Source: Corallococcus llansteffanensis
GTDB lineage: Bacteria > Myxococcota > Myxococcia > Myxococcales > Myxococcaceae
NCBI RefSeq assembly: GCF_003612055.1
Contig: NZ_RAWB01000011.1
Coordinates: 1 to 45,383, forward strand
Length of the DNA: 45,383 nucleotides
Direction of reading: 5' to 3'
Shown here: piece by piece, positions 16,794-25,483 of the stretch
How the letters are laid out: the number at the start of each line of letters is the position of its first letter
How positions within the stretch are numbered: the stretch's first letter is position 1
Position numbers and translations under genes: made by a program
The notes under the pieces: generated by a model
The model's database searches: none
What the model was told of the DNA's origin: nothing
The model's input: only the letters and a program-made list of their open reading frames with translations

Positions 16794-19700
16794 ATGAACA
16801 TCCGTGTGTTGTGGTTGAGCGCGTTGCGATTGCGCGTGGCCTTCGTTGTGATGGGATGCCTGCTGGTGGCCGCAGGCGCCATCGCGCTCACCAACGATGG
16901 GGAGTACACTGAAGACGAGCTGAACGAGAAGGTCGCACAGGCGTCCCTCAATCCGTTGCCGGACCTGGGCGGGCCTGGCCAGTATGGCCTGTCCGACGTG
17001 AGTCCCGTGACGCTCGGTTCGCTCAAATCCAGCCACTCGCACACGGACCTCAAGATCGGGTCCCCCTTTGGAAAGATATCCTTCAGTCGCTCCTACACGG
17101 GCGCCACCAGCGCCTGGCGCGAAGGAAAGCCTTCCACCAAACTCAATTCACCTTTCGGAAAGATCGCGGCCACGGGCTCTTTCACGGGCGATGCATTGCA
17201 GTGGTGGCACGGCTGGCACAGTTTCATCCTGATACGTGAAACGACCGAATGCAATGATGAGCTGCCGCCGTATCGAGAGTGTGAGCAGGTTGTATGGTGG
17301 GATGTCCATGGCGGCCCAGCAGGAACGAAGAACAGCTTCAGGGCATGTGAAACGGAAGGATGTTTCGGTAACAACGAGTCCGAGCAGGTATTGAAGGTGC
17401 AGCGGTCCATGGATGGATTCGTGGTCCACTCCCCGAGCGGTCGCTATCACTACCGGGACTTTCGCGCGGTGGGCGCCATCCAGGACCTGCCCCTGGGGCG
17501 GCAGATCCTCTGGAGTGGTGCCTACTATCTGAGCTACGTGGAATCACCCCAATACGATGAACCTGCGTGCGCGCTCGAAGGAAAGGACGACGCCGGAACG
17601 GCAGTCAGCGCCTCGTGCCACCATCGGACGATCCGTTTCGACTACAAGGTTCCGGATGAGTGTGGGGGCCCCAACGCCTCACAGACCCTGGGCGCTGCGT
17701 TTCCTGTTCTCGCCAGTGCGACGAGCGCCAACGGCGCTCGCTTTGACTTCCACTACGTGGCCTTGCCGTCCCGGGTTCCTGCGCTGATTGGCAAGACGCA
17801 CGAATGCGTCCTCGCCTCCATTGACATCGTGGGGCGGGGCGGAGCCGTCGAACAAGGCGCCGTTCAGTACAGCTATTGGAACAACCAGGCCGGCCTCCTG
17901 TCGAAGGTGGAGTGGCTTGGAGCAGGCGGCACGCCAGGGACGACGTTGGAATACGCCTATGTGAATGGACAAGGCGCTCCGATCTGGGAAATCAAGCAGG
18001 ATGGCGCCCTGGTCGTCAGGCAGGAGATGAAGGACGCAGGGGGAGGCGAGCTCTATGTGATCCGCGACGTGACAGAGCACGAGGGGCAGACGATCAGTGT
18101 GTCAGGAACGGCCTGCGCGCCTGGCCATTTCGGGACTTCCCCCGGTTCTCCCTGTAGCCGGTCCCAGCAGCAGTTGTTCACCACCCTGGCGCCCAACCAG
18201 GGGGATGGCACGGGAACCACCGTGAACGCGGTGAACCGCAATTTCAACGTGGTCCTGGCAGGCGTCGAGCCCGTAGGAGATCAAGGCCCGCTTGTTCGGG
18301 AGAAGACGACCGTGGTCTTCTGCGAAACCGGGTGCGCAGCCATCAACGGTCAGCAGGTCACGACGGAGGCGTGGGGCTGGACCTCCCTTGGTACCGCGCC
18401 CTACGCGGGAACCATTGAAGTCGCGAGCAACGTCCGGGATCCCAACGGGAACTACACCGTCTATCAGCACTCGCTCAAGCGCGATGCTGGAGTCGGCTTC
18501 CTGCCACAAGTCGAGATGAACCGGGTCTACATGGGGGCCCAGTCGGATGGTGGTACCCCTCTCATCCAGCGTGACTACACCTATGCGTACGGTGGCGAAG
18601 CGATTCCTGCTGCCCGTCGTGCGTACGAGCAACTCGTCAAGAGTGATTTGGCCCCCTCCTCCTTCAGCGAGGAGGTGCCAGGGGCCCAGGTTGAAACCTC
18701 TCGGCAGTACGACCCCGCGACGAACAGGCTGATGGGCGTGGTGCGCACGGGGTTCTCCTGGGGGTTCTCCACACAGGCTCAGGCCTGGCAGCGCCAATCC
18801 CGATCCGTGGGTACCTTCTACCTGACGCATGATGCGTGTCTTGGCACTGGCTCCGTGGATGCGAAGGGACGGATGCGCACGATCATGGGTCCCTGTCAGG
18901 TGTCTGGGCCGACTGCCTCCAGCTGCGATGCGGGCGGGAACATCCCCCTGACCACGTATGAGTACTGGGACGACGCACAGTCTGATGACCGAGCGGGCCA
19001 CCTCAAGGCCAAGCGCGAGTATCCCCAGGGGTGTGGGTCCTCGGCCCTGGTGACGACATTTGACTCCTATGACCCCCGCGGGCGACTGGTGCAGAAGACC
19101 AACTCCAATCAGGTGGTGAGTCGGTTCGAGTACTCAAGGGATCGACTCGTCAGGTCCATCAATGCCTGGAATACCCCGCTCGAAGCCGTGACCGAGTATG
19201 GGTATGACGACAATGCAACGCACGGCGACTACGTCAAGAAGCCGAGTGGTCGCTACGAGGTGCTGTGCTTCCGGAGGAACACGCCGGCGGGACAGGGTTG
19301 CAAGGGCGGGAGTCGGTCCACGCTGTTGCAATGGAAAGCCAGCTCCACGACACCCGAGGGTGCGAACTACTCGGAGCGGGTCGACTACACGTATTACCTT
19401 GGAAGTCTCCAGAGCGAGACGTTCCGTGACGCCACGGGGCAGGTGCGCCGGACCCGTCACTACGAAGGCGACCCCCTCGGGCGCAAGACCTTCGAGGCTT
19501 GGGGCGCCACGGGACCGGCCACTGCGTCGGCGACGGTCTTCTCTCAGGTGAGCCTCTTCGACGCCGCAGGCAACCGTGTCGGCCTGGGGCTGCCCTACCA
19601 GGAGGAGATCGCGGCGCCTCCCCCGCTTTGCGAGGGTTTTGAAGCGGGCACGGATCGCCCGGTCAGTCCCTTTTGTAAGAGCTTTGCCTATGACAAGCTC

Positions 19701-22700
19701 AATCGCCTCGTGAACATGCTGGAGCCACTGCAGCCCGTGCTCGGCGATGGCATGTCCGCACAAATGTGCCTTGCATACGGGCCTGACGGGAACTTGAAGT
19801 CGGTCAAGCAGGGGTGCGACCGCTATCCAACGGGTGACTGCAGCAGCTGCAACCAGCCTGAGATTGAATACAAGTATGACGACTTTGGCAATGTCGTCCA
19901 GGTCCGCGCCCCATGGGGCAGGGGGCCGCAGGAAGTCGTGGGAGGCGGAGTTGGCCGGGGCCTCTTCCAGTTCGAATATGACGCGTCCTCGAACCTGGTC
20001 CGCAAGCAGACGCCGGTCATGTCGGAGGTCGCTTCCGCCCAGCAATGGATGGAATATGACTACGATGGACTGCGGCGGCCGCTGAAGGCGGAGCTGGTCA
20101 AGCGCGTCAGCGGGGTGGATTCCCGGGAAGCGCTCTTCACGTATGCGTATGACCATCAGGTGGCGGCCCCACAGGGATGCCCTGGTTATGACACCAGCCA
20201 TCCTGCTCTCGCCGAGGGACGAATCCAGGTCCAGAACGACTCCTTTGGTGACACCTGGTACCAGTACGACGTCCACGGAAACGTCATTGGCCTCTGGAAG
20301 ACCCGGGCCCAGTCGGGCGTGGCTCCCAGGAGCCAGGTCTGTATTGATGACAGCAGCGTCAACAGGCCCAACCGCTTCTTCTACTTTGACAGGGCCGGGC
20401 GTCTCGGCACCGAGCGCCTTCCGGGCGGACGGAGCATCCTCTACGGATACTACGGTATGGATACGGCGGACACCGAGCGCATCAAGGACGTCAGGGCATC
20501 CGTCTGGACGGGGTCGCATTGGGGCGGGATGCAGACCGTGGTGGAGGACGTGCGGTGGGAGCCTTTTGGCGGCTTGCGTTCGTACGTGCTGGTGGCTCCG
20601 GATGCGACGTCGGGCGCTCAGCGGGCGCGCGTGGAGTATCACCGAGACGGAACAAACCAGCCGCTGGCGCTCTGCTCCGCGGCTGGTTTGGGAGGCACGG
20701 GCGACACGACGGGCCGCCTGTTCGGGCTGACTGTTTCGAAGCAGGAGTCCGGTGGCGCCCTGGGGGACATCTTCAAGCGCATCTACACATGGAAGGCGGA
20801 CCAACTCGTGCAGGAGGACACCTGCCTGCTGGAGACGGGAAGTGTTCCTCCCGTGTCCATCCGTTACGCGGATCCCACCACCGGGAATGCCGGCTATGAC
20901 AGTCGCCAGCAGTTGCTGAGTGCGTTCCGGGCCGCAAATGCCTCCGCGGGCAAGGGGGGCGCCTTCGGCGCTCGCACGTACATGTACGATCTCCTGGGAA
21001 ATCGCACGCGGGATGTTCAGGAGGGGTGGGAGTTCAGGACGGAATACGGAGGTGACGGACCCAGGGTGGACCTGTTGACGGCGCGCTACCTGGCTGGACG
21101 GGATTGCTCGGGTGCGCTCTGTCCTCCCAGGTTCACGGTAACGCAGCGGTACACCTACGATGCGGACGGACGGCTGAAGAAGCTGTCGTCCTACAAGAAC
21201 GTGACGGATGCGACGTCGTCACCCCTGTCCACGTTGGATTTCGATGCCTCGACCGACGGCAGGACCGCCGCACTCGGTATGGTCTACCGGCAGGTGACGG
21301 ACAACGAAGGGCGGATGTATGAGTATTTCTACGACGCGAGTGGGCGGCGGCGCCTCAAGCGCTTCCCCGTGAGTTCGCCCAACAGGTTCCTTGAGGATGA
21401 ATACTTCTATGACGGCACCCGTCTTGTTGAAGACTGGGGACACACGAGCTTCGACCCGGATACGGCGGACTCGGTGCGCGACGAATACATCTGGCTGGAC
21501 CAACGTCCCATCGCGCTCTTCAAGGCGCGAGTCACCCAGGCGGGGGTGAGGTCGGTAGACCTCGTGGGTGATTGTCCGCGCAATGGCAATGCCGCGCCGT
21601 GTGGCCTCTACTTCATCGTCACGGATGAAGGCGGCAAGCCCGTGATGATGTTGGATTCGCATCGTCGGGTCGCAGGCGTTGGTGACTACGAACCTTATGG
21701 TCACGTGAACCGGACGACGCAGATCGCTGAATCACCCCTGATGTCCGTCAATCAGAGCGCGCTGCTGGCGACCGCCGAACTTCCGACATCCAGCACGCTG
21801 CTGGTTCAGGCCCGGGCGCGGCTGTCCGTCGTGGACGTTGGAGCGTCAAGTTCCGTCTACCCTACGGACGGTGAAGATATGGAGATGAACTCGGTGGATG
21901 GCAGCTCCGCCCGGGTGTCTTCGGTCAAGCGACACATGCTGGTCATGAAGTGGGTTCAACTTCCGCCTGGGGAGGTCCTGAAGGTCTGGATCTCCAAGGG
22001 CGCCCTCGCTCAATCGCGCAGTGACGCGGCGGTTGCGGGATTTGAGTACCGGCGTTTCCAGCCAGGGGCCACGCCCGTATGGACGCCTTTGCGGCTCCCC
22101 GGGCAATATCATGATGAAGAGACTGACCTGATGGAGAACTGGAACCGGTTCTATGATGCATCACTTGGCCGGTTCACCGCGCCGGATCCCCTGGTGAACT
22201 CACCTGGCAACCTGGCGAAGGGCGCTGGAAACGGAAATGCCCTGCGTGCGTACGCCTACGCGAATGGGAATCCCATCGGTGCCATGGATTCGGATGGATT
22301 GAAGATCGTGGTGTCTTCTGGCGATGGTGAACTCAGTGATGAGGATTGGGAGCGGTACTGGAAGGTTGTGGAAGAGGTCAGGGATATGATGAACGATCCC
22401 GTGGTGGGCGAGGAGGTGCGGGCGCTGAATGACGATGAAGACTATGTTCTCGTCATCAATGCCCTGCGGGACTCAGGCAAAGCGACCTCTGGAAGCGTCA
22501 CACCCGGAACCCAGGAGGGTGAGAATGGCGCCACGGTCATGAATCTCAACAAGAACTTCGAGAAGGGCAAGTATGGGCCTGTGGGGAAGGAACAGGCGAC
22601 GACTTTTCGTGAGACTGTCTGGCATGAAATGGGTCACGCGGTGTATGACTTCCAGAAACGTCCAGCGATGAGTCGAAGTGATAAAGGCGCGTTCATGGGG

Positions 22701-22808
22701 TATGTCGACCCAGAGGCAAGCAAGAAGAACAATGAGAAGGCGATTGAGTATATGAATAGAAGGCGCGCCTTGATTCCGGCTCCTCCAATAGCGGGACACA
22801 GGGATTGA
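16794..22808 (+). CDS. Exported RHS-repeat protein with C-terminal metallopeptidase-like toxin tip
   Basis: A 2004-residue protein. A positively charged start and hydrophobic stretch (residues about 14-32, VAFVVMGCLLVAAGAIAL) predict Sec export or an N-terminal anchor. The body carries many RHS/YD motifs such as YDPRGRLVQ, YDDFGNVVQ, YDADGRLKK and YDASGRRRLK, which form a beta-cocoon. The core ends with FYDASLGRFTAPDPL near 1790 and NPIGAMDSDGL at 1826-1836. The last 168 residues differ in style and contain WHEMGH (HEMGH at 1944-1948), a zinc HExxH site, with downstream Glu candidates in NNEKAIEYMNRR; this resembles NleD/M91-type RHS tips. There is no PAAR domain. The ATG at 16794 is preferred over TTG at 16791; AGAGGGA precedes both. 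Role inferred as contact-dependent antagonism. Confidence 0.88.
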   Translation: MNIRVLWLSALRLRVAFVVMGCLLVAAGAIALTNDGEYTEDELNEKVAQASLNPLPDLGGPGQYGLSDVSPVTLGSLKSSHSHTDLKIGSPFGKISFSRSYTGATSAWREGKPSTKLNSPFGKIAATGSFTGDALQWWHGWHSFILIRETTECNDELPPYRECEQVVWWDVHGGPAGTKNSFRACETEGCFGNNESEQVLKVQRSMDGFVVHSPSGRYHYRDFRAVGAIQDLPLGRQILWSGAYYLSYVESPQYDEPACALEGKDDAGTAVSASCHHRTIRFDYKVPDECGGPNASQTLGAAFPVLASATSANGARFDFHYVALPSRVPALIGKTHECVLASIDIVGRGGAVEQGAVQYSYWNNQAGLLSKVEWLGAGGTPGTTLEYAYVNGQGAPIWEIKQDGALVVRQEMKDAGGGELYVIRDVTEHEGQTISVSGTACAPGHFGTSPGSPCSRSQQQLFTTLAPNQGDGTGTTVNAVNRNFNVVLAGVEPVGDQGPLVREKTTVVFCETGCAAINGQQVTTEAWGWTSLGTAPYAGTIEVASNVRDPNGNYTVYQHSLKRDAGVGFLPQVEMNRVYMGAQSDGGTPLIQRDYTYAYGGEAIPAARRAYEQLVKSDLAPSSFSEEVPGAQVETSRQYDPATNRLMGVVRTGFSWGFSTQAQAWQRQSRSVGTFYLTHDACLGTGSVDAKGRMRTIMGPCQVSGPTASSCDAGGNIPLTTYEYWDDAQSDDRAGHLKAKREYPQGCGSSALVTTFDSYDPRGRLVQKTNSNQVVSRFEYSRDRLVRSINAWNTPLEAVTEYGYDDNATHGDYVKKPSGRYEVLCFRRNTPAGQGCKGGSRSTLLQWKASSTTPEGANYSERVDYTYYLGSLQSETFRDATGQVRRTRHYEGDPLGRKTFEAWGATGPATASATVFSQVSLFDAAGNRVGLGLPYQEEIAAPPPLCEGFEAGTDRPVSPFCKSFAYDKLNRLVNMLEPLQPVLGDGMSAQMCLAYGPDGNLKSVKQGCDRYPTGDCSSCNQPEIEYKYDDFGNVVQVRAPWGRGPQEVVGGGVGRGLFQFEYDASSNLVRKQTPVMSEVASAQQWMEYDYDGLRRPLKAELVKRVSGVDSREALFTYAYDHQVAAPQGCPGYDTSHPALAEGRIQVQNDSFGDTWYQYDVHGNVIGLWKTRAQSGVAPRSQVCIDDSSVNRPNRFFYFDRAGRLGTERLPGGRSILYGYYGMDTADTERIKDVRASVWTGSHWGGMQTVVEDVRWEPFGGLRSYVLVAPDATSGAQRARVEYHRDGTNQPLALCSAAGLGGTGDTTGRLFGLTVSKQESGGALGDIFKRIYTWKADQLVQEDTCLLETGSVPPVSIRYADPTTGNAGYDSRQQLLSAFRAANASAGKGGAFGARTYMYDLLGNRTRDVQEGWEFRTEYGGDGPRVDLLTARYLAGRDCSGALCPPRFTVTQRYTYDADGRLKKLSSYKNVTDATSSPLSTLDFDASTDGRTAALGMVYRQVTDNEGRMYEYFYDASGRRRLKRFPVSSPNRFLEDEYFYDGTRLVEDWGHTSFDPDTADSVRDEYIWLDQRPIALFKARVTQAGVRSVDLVGDCPRNGNAAPCGLYFIVTDEGGKPVMMLDSHRRVAGVGDYEPYGHVNRTTQIAESPLMSVNQSALLATAELPTSSTLLVQARARLSVVDVGASSSVYPTDGEDMEMNSVDGSSARVSSVKRHMLVMKWVQLPPGEVLKVWISKGALAQSRSDAAVAGFEYRRFQPGATPVWTPLRLPGQYHDEETDLMENWNRFYDASLGRFTAPDPLVNSPGNLAKGAGNGNALRAYAYANGNPIGAMDSDGLKIVVSSGDGELSDEDWERYWKVVEEVRDMMNDPVVGEEVRALNDDEDYVLVINALRDSGKATSGSVTPGTQEGENGATVMNLNKNFEKGKYGPVGKEQATTFRETVWHEMGHAVYDFQKRPAMSRSDKGAFMGYVDPEASKKNNEKAIEYMNRRRALIPAPPIAGHRD

Positions 22809-22810
22809 TT

Positions 22811-22840
22811 TGAGCCCGGTGCGCGGCATGGCCGGGTTCA
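22811..22840 (+). terminator. Hairpin directly after rhs
   Basis: TGAGCCCGG (22811-22819) pairs with CCGGGTTCA (22832-22840) over nine positions with one G-T wobble, leaving a 12-base loop. It begins two bases after the rhs stop and is followed by TTGTGT, a weak U-rich tract. It is a plausible intrinsic terminator or mRNA 3-prime stabiliser that would separate rhs from the downstream lipoprotein. Confidence 0.45.
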
Positions 22841-22862
22841 TTGTGTCGCAGCGGTGAGGCGG

Positions 22863-23006
22863 GTGAGCGCGCTTGCCCGGCTCGCGTGGTCGTCTGCGGG
22901 GATCGCACTGTCGTGGGGTCCCTGGGACGCGGAGGCGGTGGTGGAGCTCGTGCCGCATGGGGGGCTGGCGTCAGGCCCCCTCCCTCCTGCGATGATGCGA
23001 AGATAG
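22863..23006 (+). CDS. Candidate small ORF or gene remnant after rhs
   Basis: A 47-codon frame opening with GTG after GAGGCGG, ending in TAG just before the lipoprotein gene. The peptide begins VSALARLAWSSAGIALSW and is hydrophobic at first, then Pro/Gly-rich. By eye about four fifths of its codons end in G or C, higher than in the rhs tip just upstream. I recognise no family. It could be a real small exported peptide, the remains of a displaced immunity gene or old toxin tip, or chance in GC-rich DNA. Confidence 0.25.
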   Translation: MSALARLAWSSAGIALSWGPWDAEAVVELVPHGGLASGPLPPAMMRR

Positions 23007-23013
23007 GAATCAA

Positions 23014-23517
23014 ATGGGTGCGCTGCCTCGGTGGCTTGCGGTCTGGACGGTATTGGGAGTGGCTTTGGGAGGGACGGGCTGTGCCTCGTGGATACGAGGT
23101 GGCTCCGTCAAGGAGCGGATGGCGTGCTGGCGCAAGGACAACTGTGTCGTCCACGTTCCTTGTGAAGCCGTACGCTACGACTGGCCTCTGTCGGATGTAG
23201 ATGAGGCTCGCGCCCAGCAGGTGGCGGCTGGCATTCCAATGCTGCAGGGACGGTTCTTGACGGGCGACGGGAAGCCGTTGCCCGAGTTGGACTTCGTCCT
23301 GCTGGATGCGCCGAATGAAAACCCGGAGCCGGGCAACGTCGGTAGCCTGCCGGTAGGAACTCTGGAGATCTCGAAAGAAGGCTACTTTCGTTCCAACATT
23401 CCTAGACGCTACGCGGCGTATTACCTGGGTGTGATGGGAGGAAAATACCATCCCGTGGAGGTGCTGTTCAGCAAGGACACGTGTGTGGAAGTCTACCTTG
23501 TCCCCTACAAGCACTGA
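23014..23517 (+). CDS. Lipoprotein, candidate immunity partner of the RHS toxin
   Basis: A 167-residue protein with a signal peptide ending in a good lipobox (LGGTGC, Cys23). The mature part has two Cys pairs early (ACWRKDNC, VPCEA) and a later segment DGKPLPELDFVLLDAP followed by SKEGYFRSNIP that reads like a small beta-sandwich. I do not recognise a family. The start has AGGAA eight bases ahead. Its place directly downstream of rhs, and a periplasm-facing location matching a Sec-exported toxin, make immunity plausible but unproven. The gap of 205 bases and a hairpin suggest its own promoter. Confidence 0.7.
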   Translation: MGALPRWLAVWTVLGVALGGTGCASWIRGGSVKERMACWRKDNCVVHVPCEAVRYDWPLSDVDEARAQQVAAGIPMLQGRFLTGDGKPLPELDFVLLDAPNENPEPGNVGSLPVGTLEISKEGYFRSNIPRRYAAYYLGVMGGKYHPVEVLFSKDTCVEVYLVPYKH

Positions 23518-23547
23518 GCAGGCCCGCTCCTGGATCTCGGCTCCAGC

Positions 23548-24141
23548 CTACCGGTCGTTGCGGCGCATCACGGTCAACGAATCGTGCGTGTCCACGCGCT
23601 CGAACGCGGGGTCGTGGAGGATGACCTCCCGCGTGTAGCGCGCGCTGCCCGTGGTGTTCATCGGGCGTGAAGGACTGGCGTGGGTGTCGTGCAGCGCGAT
23701 GATGGCGCCCGGTGCCACCAGCGGGCTCCAGCCGGTCCAGTCACCCTGGAGCCCTTCGTAGGTGTGGTCCCCGTCGATGAAGACGAAGTCCACCGGAGGA
23801 AGGCCGCGCTCGCGGTGCCGTTTCGCGGCGCCGACGCCGGTGTCGCGCACCCAGTCCACGCGGCCGTTGCGCACGCTGTTCACCTCACGGTGCGCGATGA
23901 GCTGCTGGAAGCTCACGCGCAGGCGCCCCACCGGGTACGGGTCCACGGCCCACAGCGTCGCGGTGGGGTCCATCACCGCGCGCAGCACCCGCGTCGTCAC
24001 GCCGTGCCACACGCCGATCTCCACCAGTCGCTGTCGCCCCGCTGCATGCCGCGCGAGGCAGGCGCGCTCCCCCGCCGTTGTCTGCGTCTCCGCCTGGGCG
24101 AGGCCCGCCATCCAGAGGGCGAAGTGGGTGCTGACGCGCAT
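23548..24141 (-). CDS. Class I SAM-dependent methyltransferase (Methyltransf_24-like)
   Basis: A 197-residue cytoplasmic enzyme. Motif I appears as LVEIGVWHGVTTRV, and VDFVFIDGDHTYEGLQGDW with a following LVAPGAIIALHDT is characteristic of the Methyltransf_24/CmcI-like group that modifies sugars and natural products. The ATG at 24141 has AGGA seven bases upstream; the open frame extends much further but lies antisense to the neighbouring GT4 gene. It diverges from that GT4 with 108 bases between starts. Decoration of polysaccharide sugars is inferred from location. Confidence 0.85.
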   Translation of the reverse strand: MRVSTHFALWMAGLAQAETQTTAGERACLARHAAGRQRLVEIGVWHGVTTRVLRAVMDPTATLWAVDPYPVGRLRVSFQQLIAHREVNSVRNGRVDWVRDTGVGAAKRHRERGLPPVDFVFIDGDHTYEGLQGDWTGWSPLVAPGAIIALHDTHASPSRPMNTTGSARYTREVILHDPAFERVDTHDSLTVMRRNDR

Positions 24142-24249
24142 GGATCCATCCTGGTGGGAGACGACCGCCGAGGGCGGCAGCCTGCCAGGGTCGTGGCCAC
24201 GAAGGCCACCCCTGCCCACGCCAGGATGCCCTGCTATGAAGCGCCCTCC

Positions 24250-25398
24250 ATGCGCGTGCTCCTCGCCATCCACCATCCGCTGTCCCAGGACCTGGGCGCT
24301 CCCGGCGTGACGCTCGCGCTGGGCCGCGCGCTCCAGGCACAGGGCTGCACCGTGGACTACTACGGCTATGGAGACGCCTTCCCCGGGGAGCAGCACCACA
24401 GCGCGCTCCACAACCTCCGCTTCCCGTGGAAGCTCTCCGCGCACCTCACCCGCGTGGCACGCAAGTACGACGTGCTCGACGTCACCACCGGCGATGCGTG
24501 GCCGTGGGCGCGGGCCGGACGCCCCGGCGCTTCGCGGCGTCACGCGCTGGTGACGCGCAGCCACGGTCTGGAGCACACCGTCTCCGAACAGCTCCGCGCC
24601 GACGCGCGTGAGGGCAAGGCGCACCTGAGCTGGAAGTACCCGCTGTACCACGGGGGCTTCCGTCTCTGGGAAGTCGCCCAGTCGCTGCGCCTCGCGGATC
24701 GCTCCGTGCTCCTCAACGAAGCGGACGCTGCCTACGCGCGCGAACGGCTGCACGTCCCCGCGTCGAAGCTGAGCCTCATCCCGCATGGGCTCGGTGAAGC
24801 CTTCCACGGGCTTTCCCTGCCAGCGCCGCTCGCCGACGGCCCCCTGCGACTCGCGACCGTGGGCACCTTCATCCAGCGCAAGGGGCGCGAGGACGTCATC
24901 GCCGCGGTGGGCCGCCTGCACGCGCTGGGACTGCCCTTCACGCTGACCCTCTACGGCACCGGCACCCCCGAGCCCGAGGTCCGCGCGGCCTTCCCCTCGT
25001 CCGTGCAGGCCCACCTGCGCGTGGTGCCGCACTACGCCCACGCCACGCTCCCAGGTCTGCTCGCGCACGAAGAGGTGCTCCTCTTCCCCAGCCACGCGGA
25101 GGGCCATGGCATGGCCCTGGTGGAGGCGATGGCGTCGGGCCTCGTGCCCATCTCCACGCCCGTGGGCGTGGCCCCTTCCATCGTGCACCCCGGCCGCACG
25201 GGCCTGCTCGTGCCCATCGGGGACGTGGACGCGCTGGTGGAGGCGGTGCGCTCACTCGCGGCGGATCCCTCCCAGCGGTACGCGCTGCGCCGCGCGGCCC
25301 AGGCGGAGGTCCAGCGACTCACCTGGCCCGACATCGCCTCGCGGACCCGCGCGGTTTACGAAGAAGTCCTGCGTATCCGTTCTGCTAGCGGCAAGTAG
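24250..25398 (+). CDS. GT4-family glycosyltransferase
   Basis: A 382-residue GT4 enzyme. It starts MRVLLAIHHPLSQDLGAPG, where Gly-Ala-Pro-Gly replaces the usual Gly-Gly loop. The donor half opens LATVGTFIQRKG and EX7E is in AEGHGMALVEA, followed by GLVPIST, slightly off the usual GxPV. The ATG at 24250 keeps the first strand; ATG at 24226 is an alternative with a poorer ribosome site. An 85-base gap follows before the WecA-like gene on the same strand, so they may share a transcript. Confidence 0.88.
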   Translation: MRVLLAIHHPLSQDLGAPGVTLALGRALQAQGCTVDYYGYGDAFPGEQHHSALHNLRFPWKLSAHLTRVARKYDVLDVTTGDAWPWARAGRPGASRRHALVTRSHGLEHTVSEQLRADAREGKAHLSWKYPLYHGGFRLWEVAQSLRLADRSVLLNEADAAYARERLHVPASKLSLIPHGLGEAFHGLSLPAPLADGPLRLATVGTFIQRKGREDVIAAVGRLHALGLPFTLTLYGTGTPEPEVRAAFPSSVQAHLRVVPHYAHATLPGLLAHEEVLLFPSHAEGHGMALVEAMASGLVPISTPVGVAPSIVHPGRTGLLVPIGDVDALVEAVRSLAADPSQRYALRRAAQAEVQRLTWPDIASRTRAVYEEVLRIRSASGK

Positions 25399-25483
25399 GC
25401 AGGCGCGTTGTTTGTATTCGCGGCTCCAGGACGTTGACGCGTTGCACTGTTGGCCGTCACGATAAGGGGCTGATTCCCCCTGA

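Noticed and set aside
17200-17225. Two TGGCAC hexamers inside rhs
   Set aside because: Neither is followed by TTGC at the right distance, and both lie in coding sequence.
16794-22808. Suspected frameshift or fragmentation in the long rhs gene
   Set aside because: The frame is continuous from signal peptide to metallopeptidase tip, with RHS motifs throughout.
16344-23517. The RHS insert considered as a transposon or integrative element
   Set aside because: No transposase, integrase, terminal inverted repeats or tRNA attachment site were seen at its edges.
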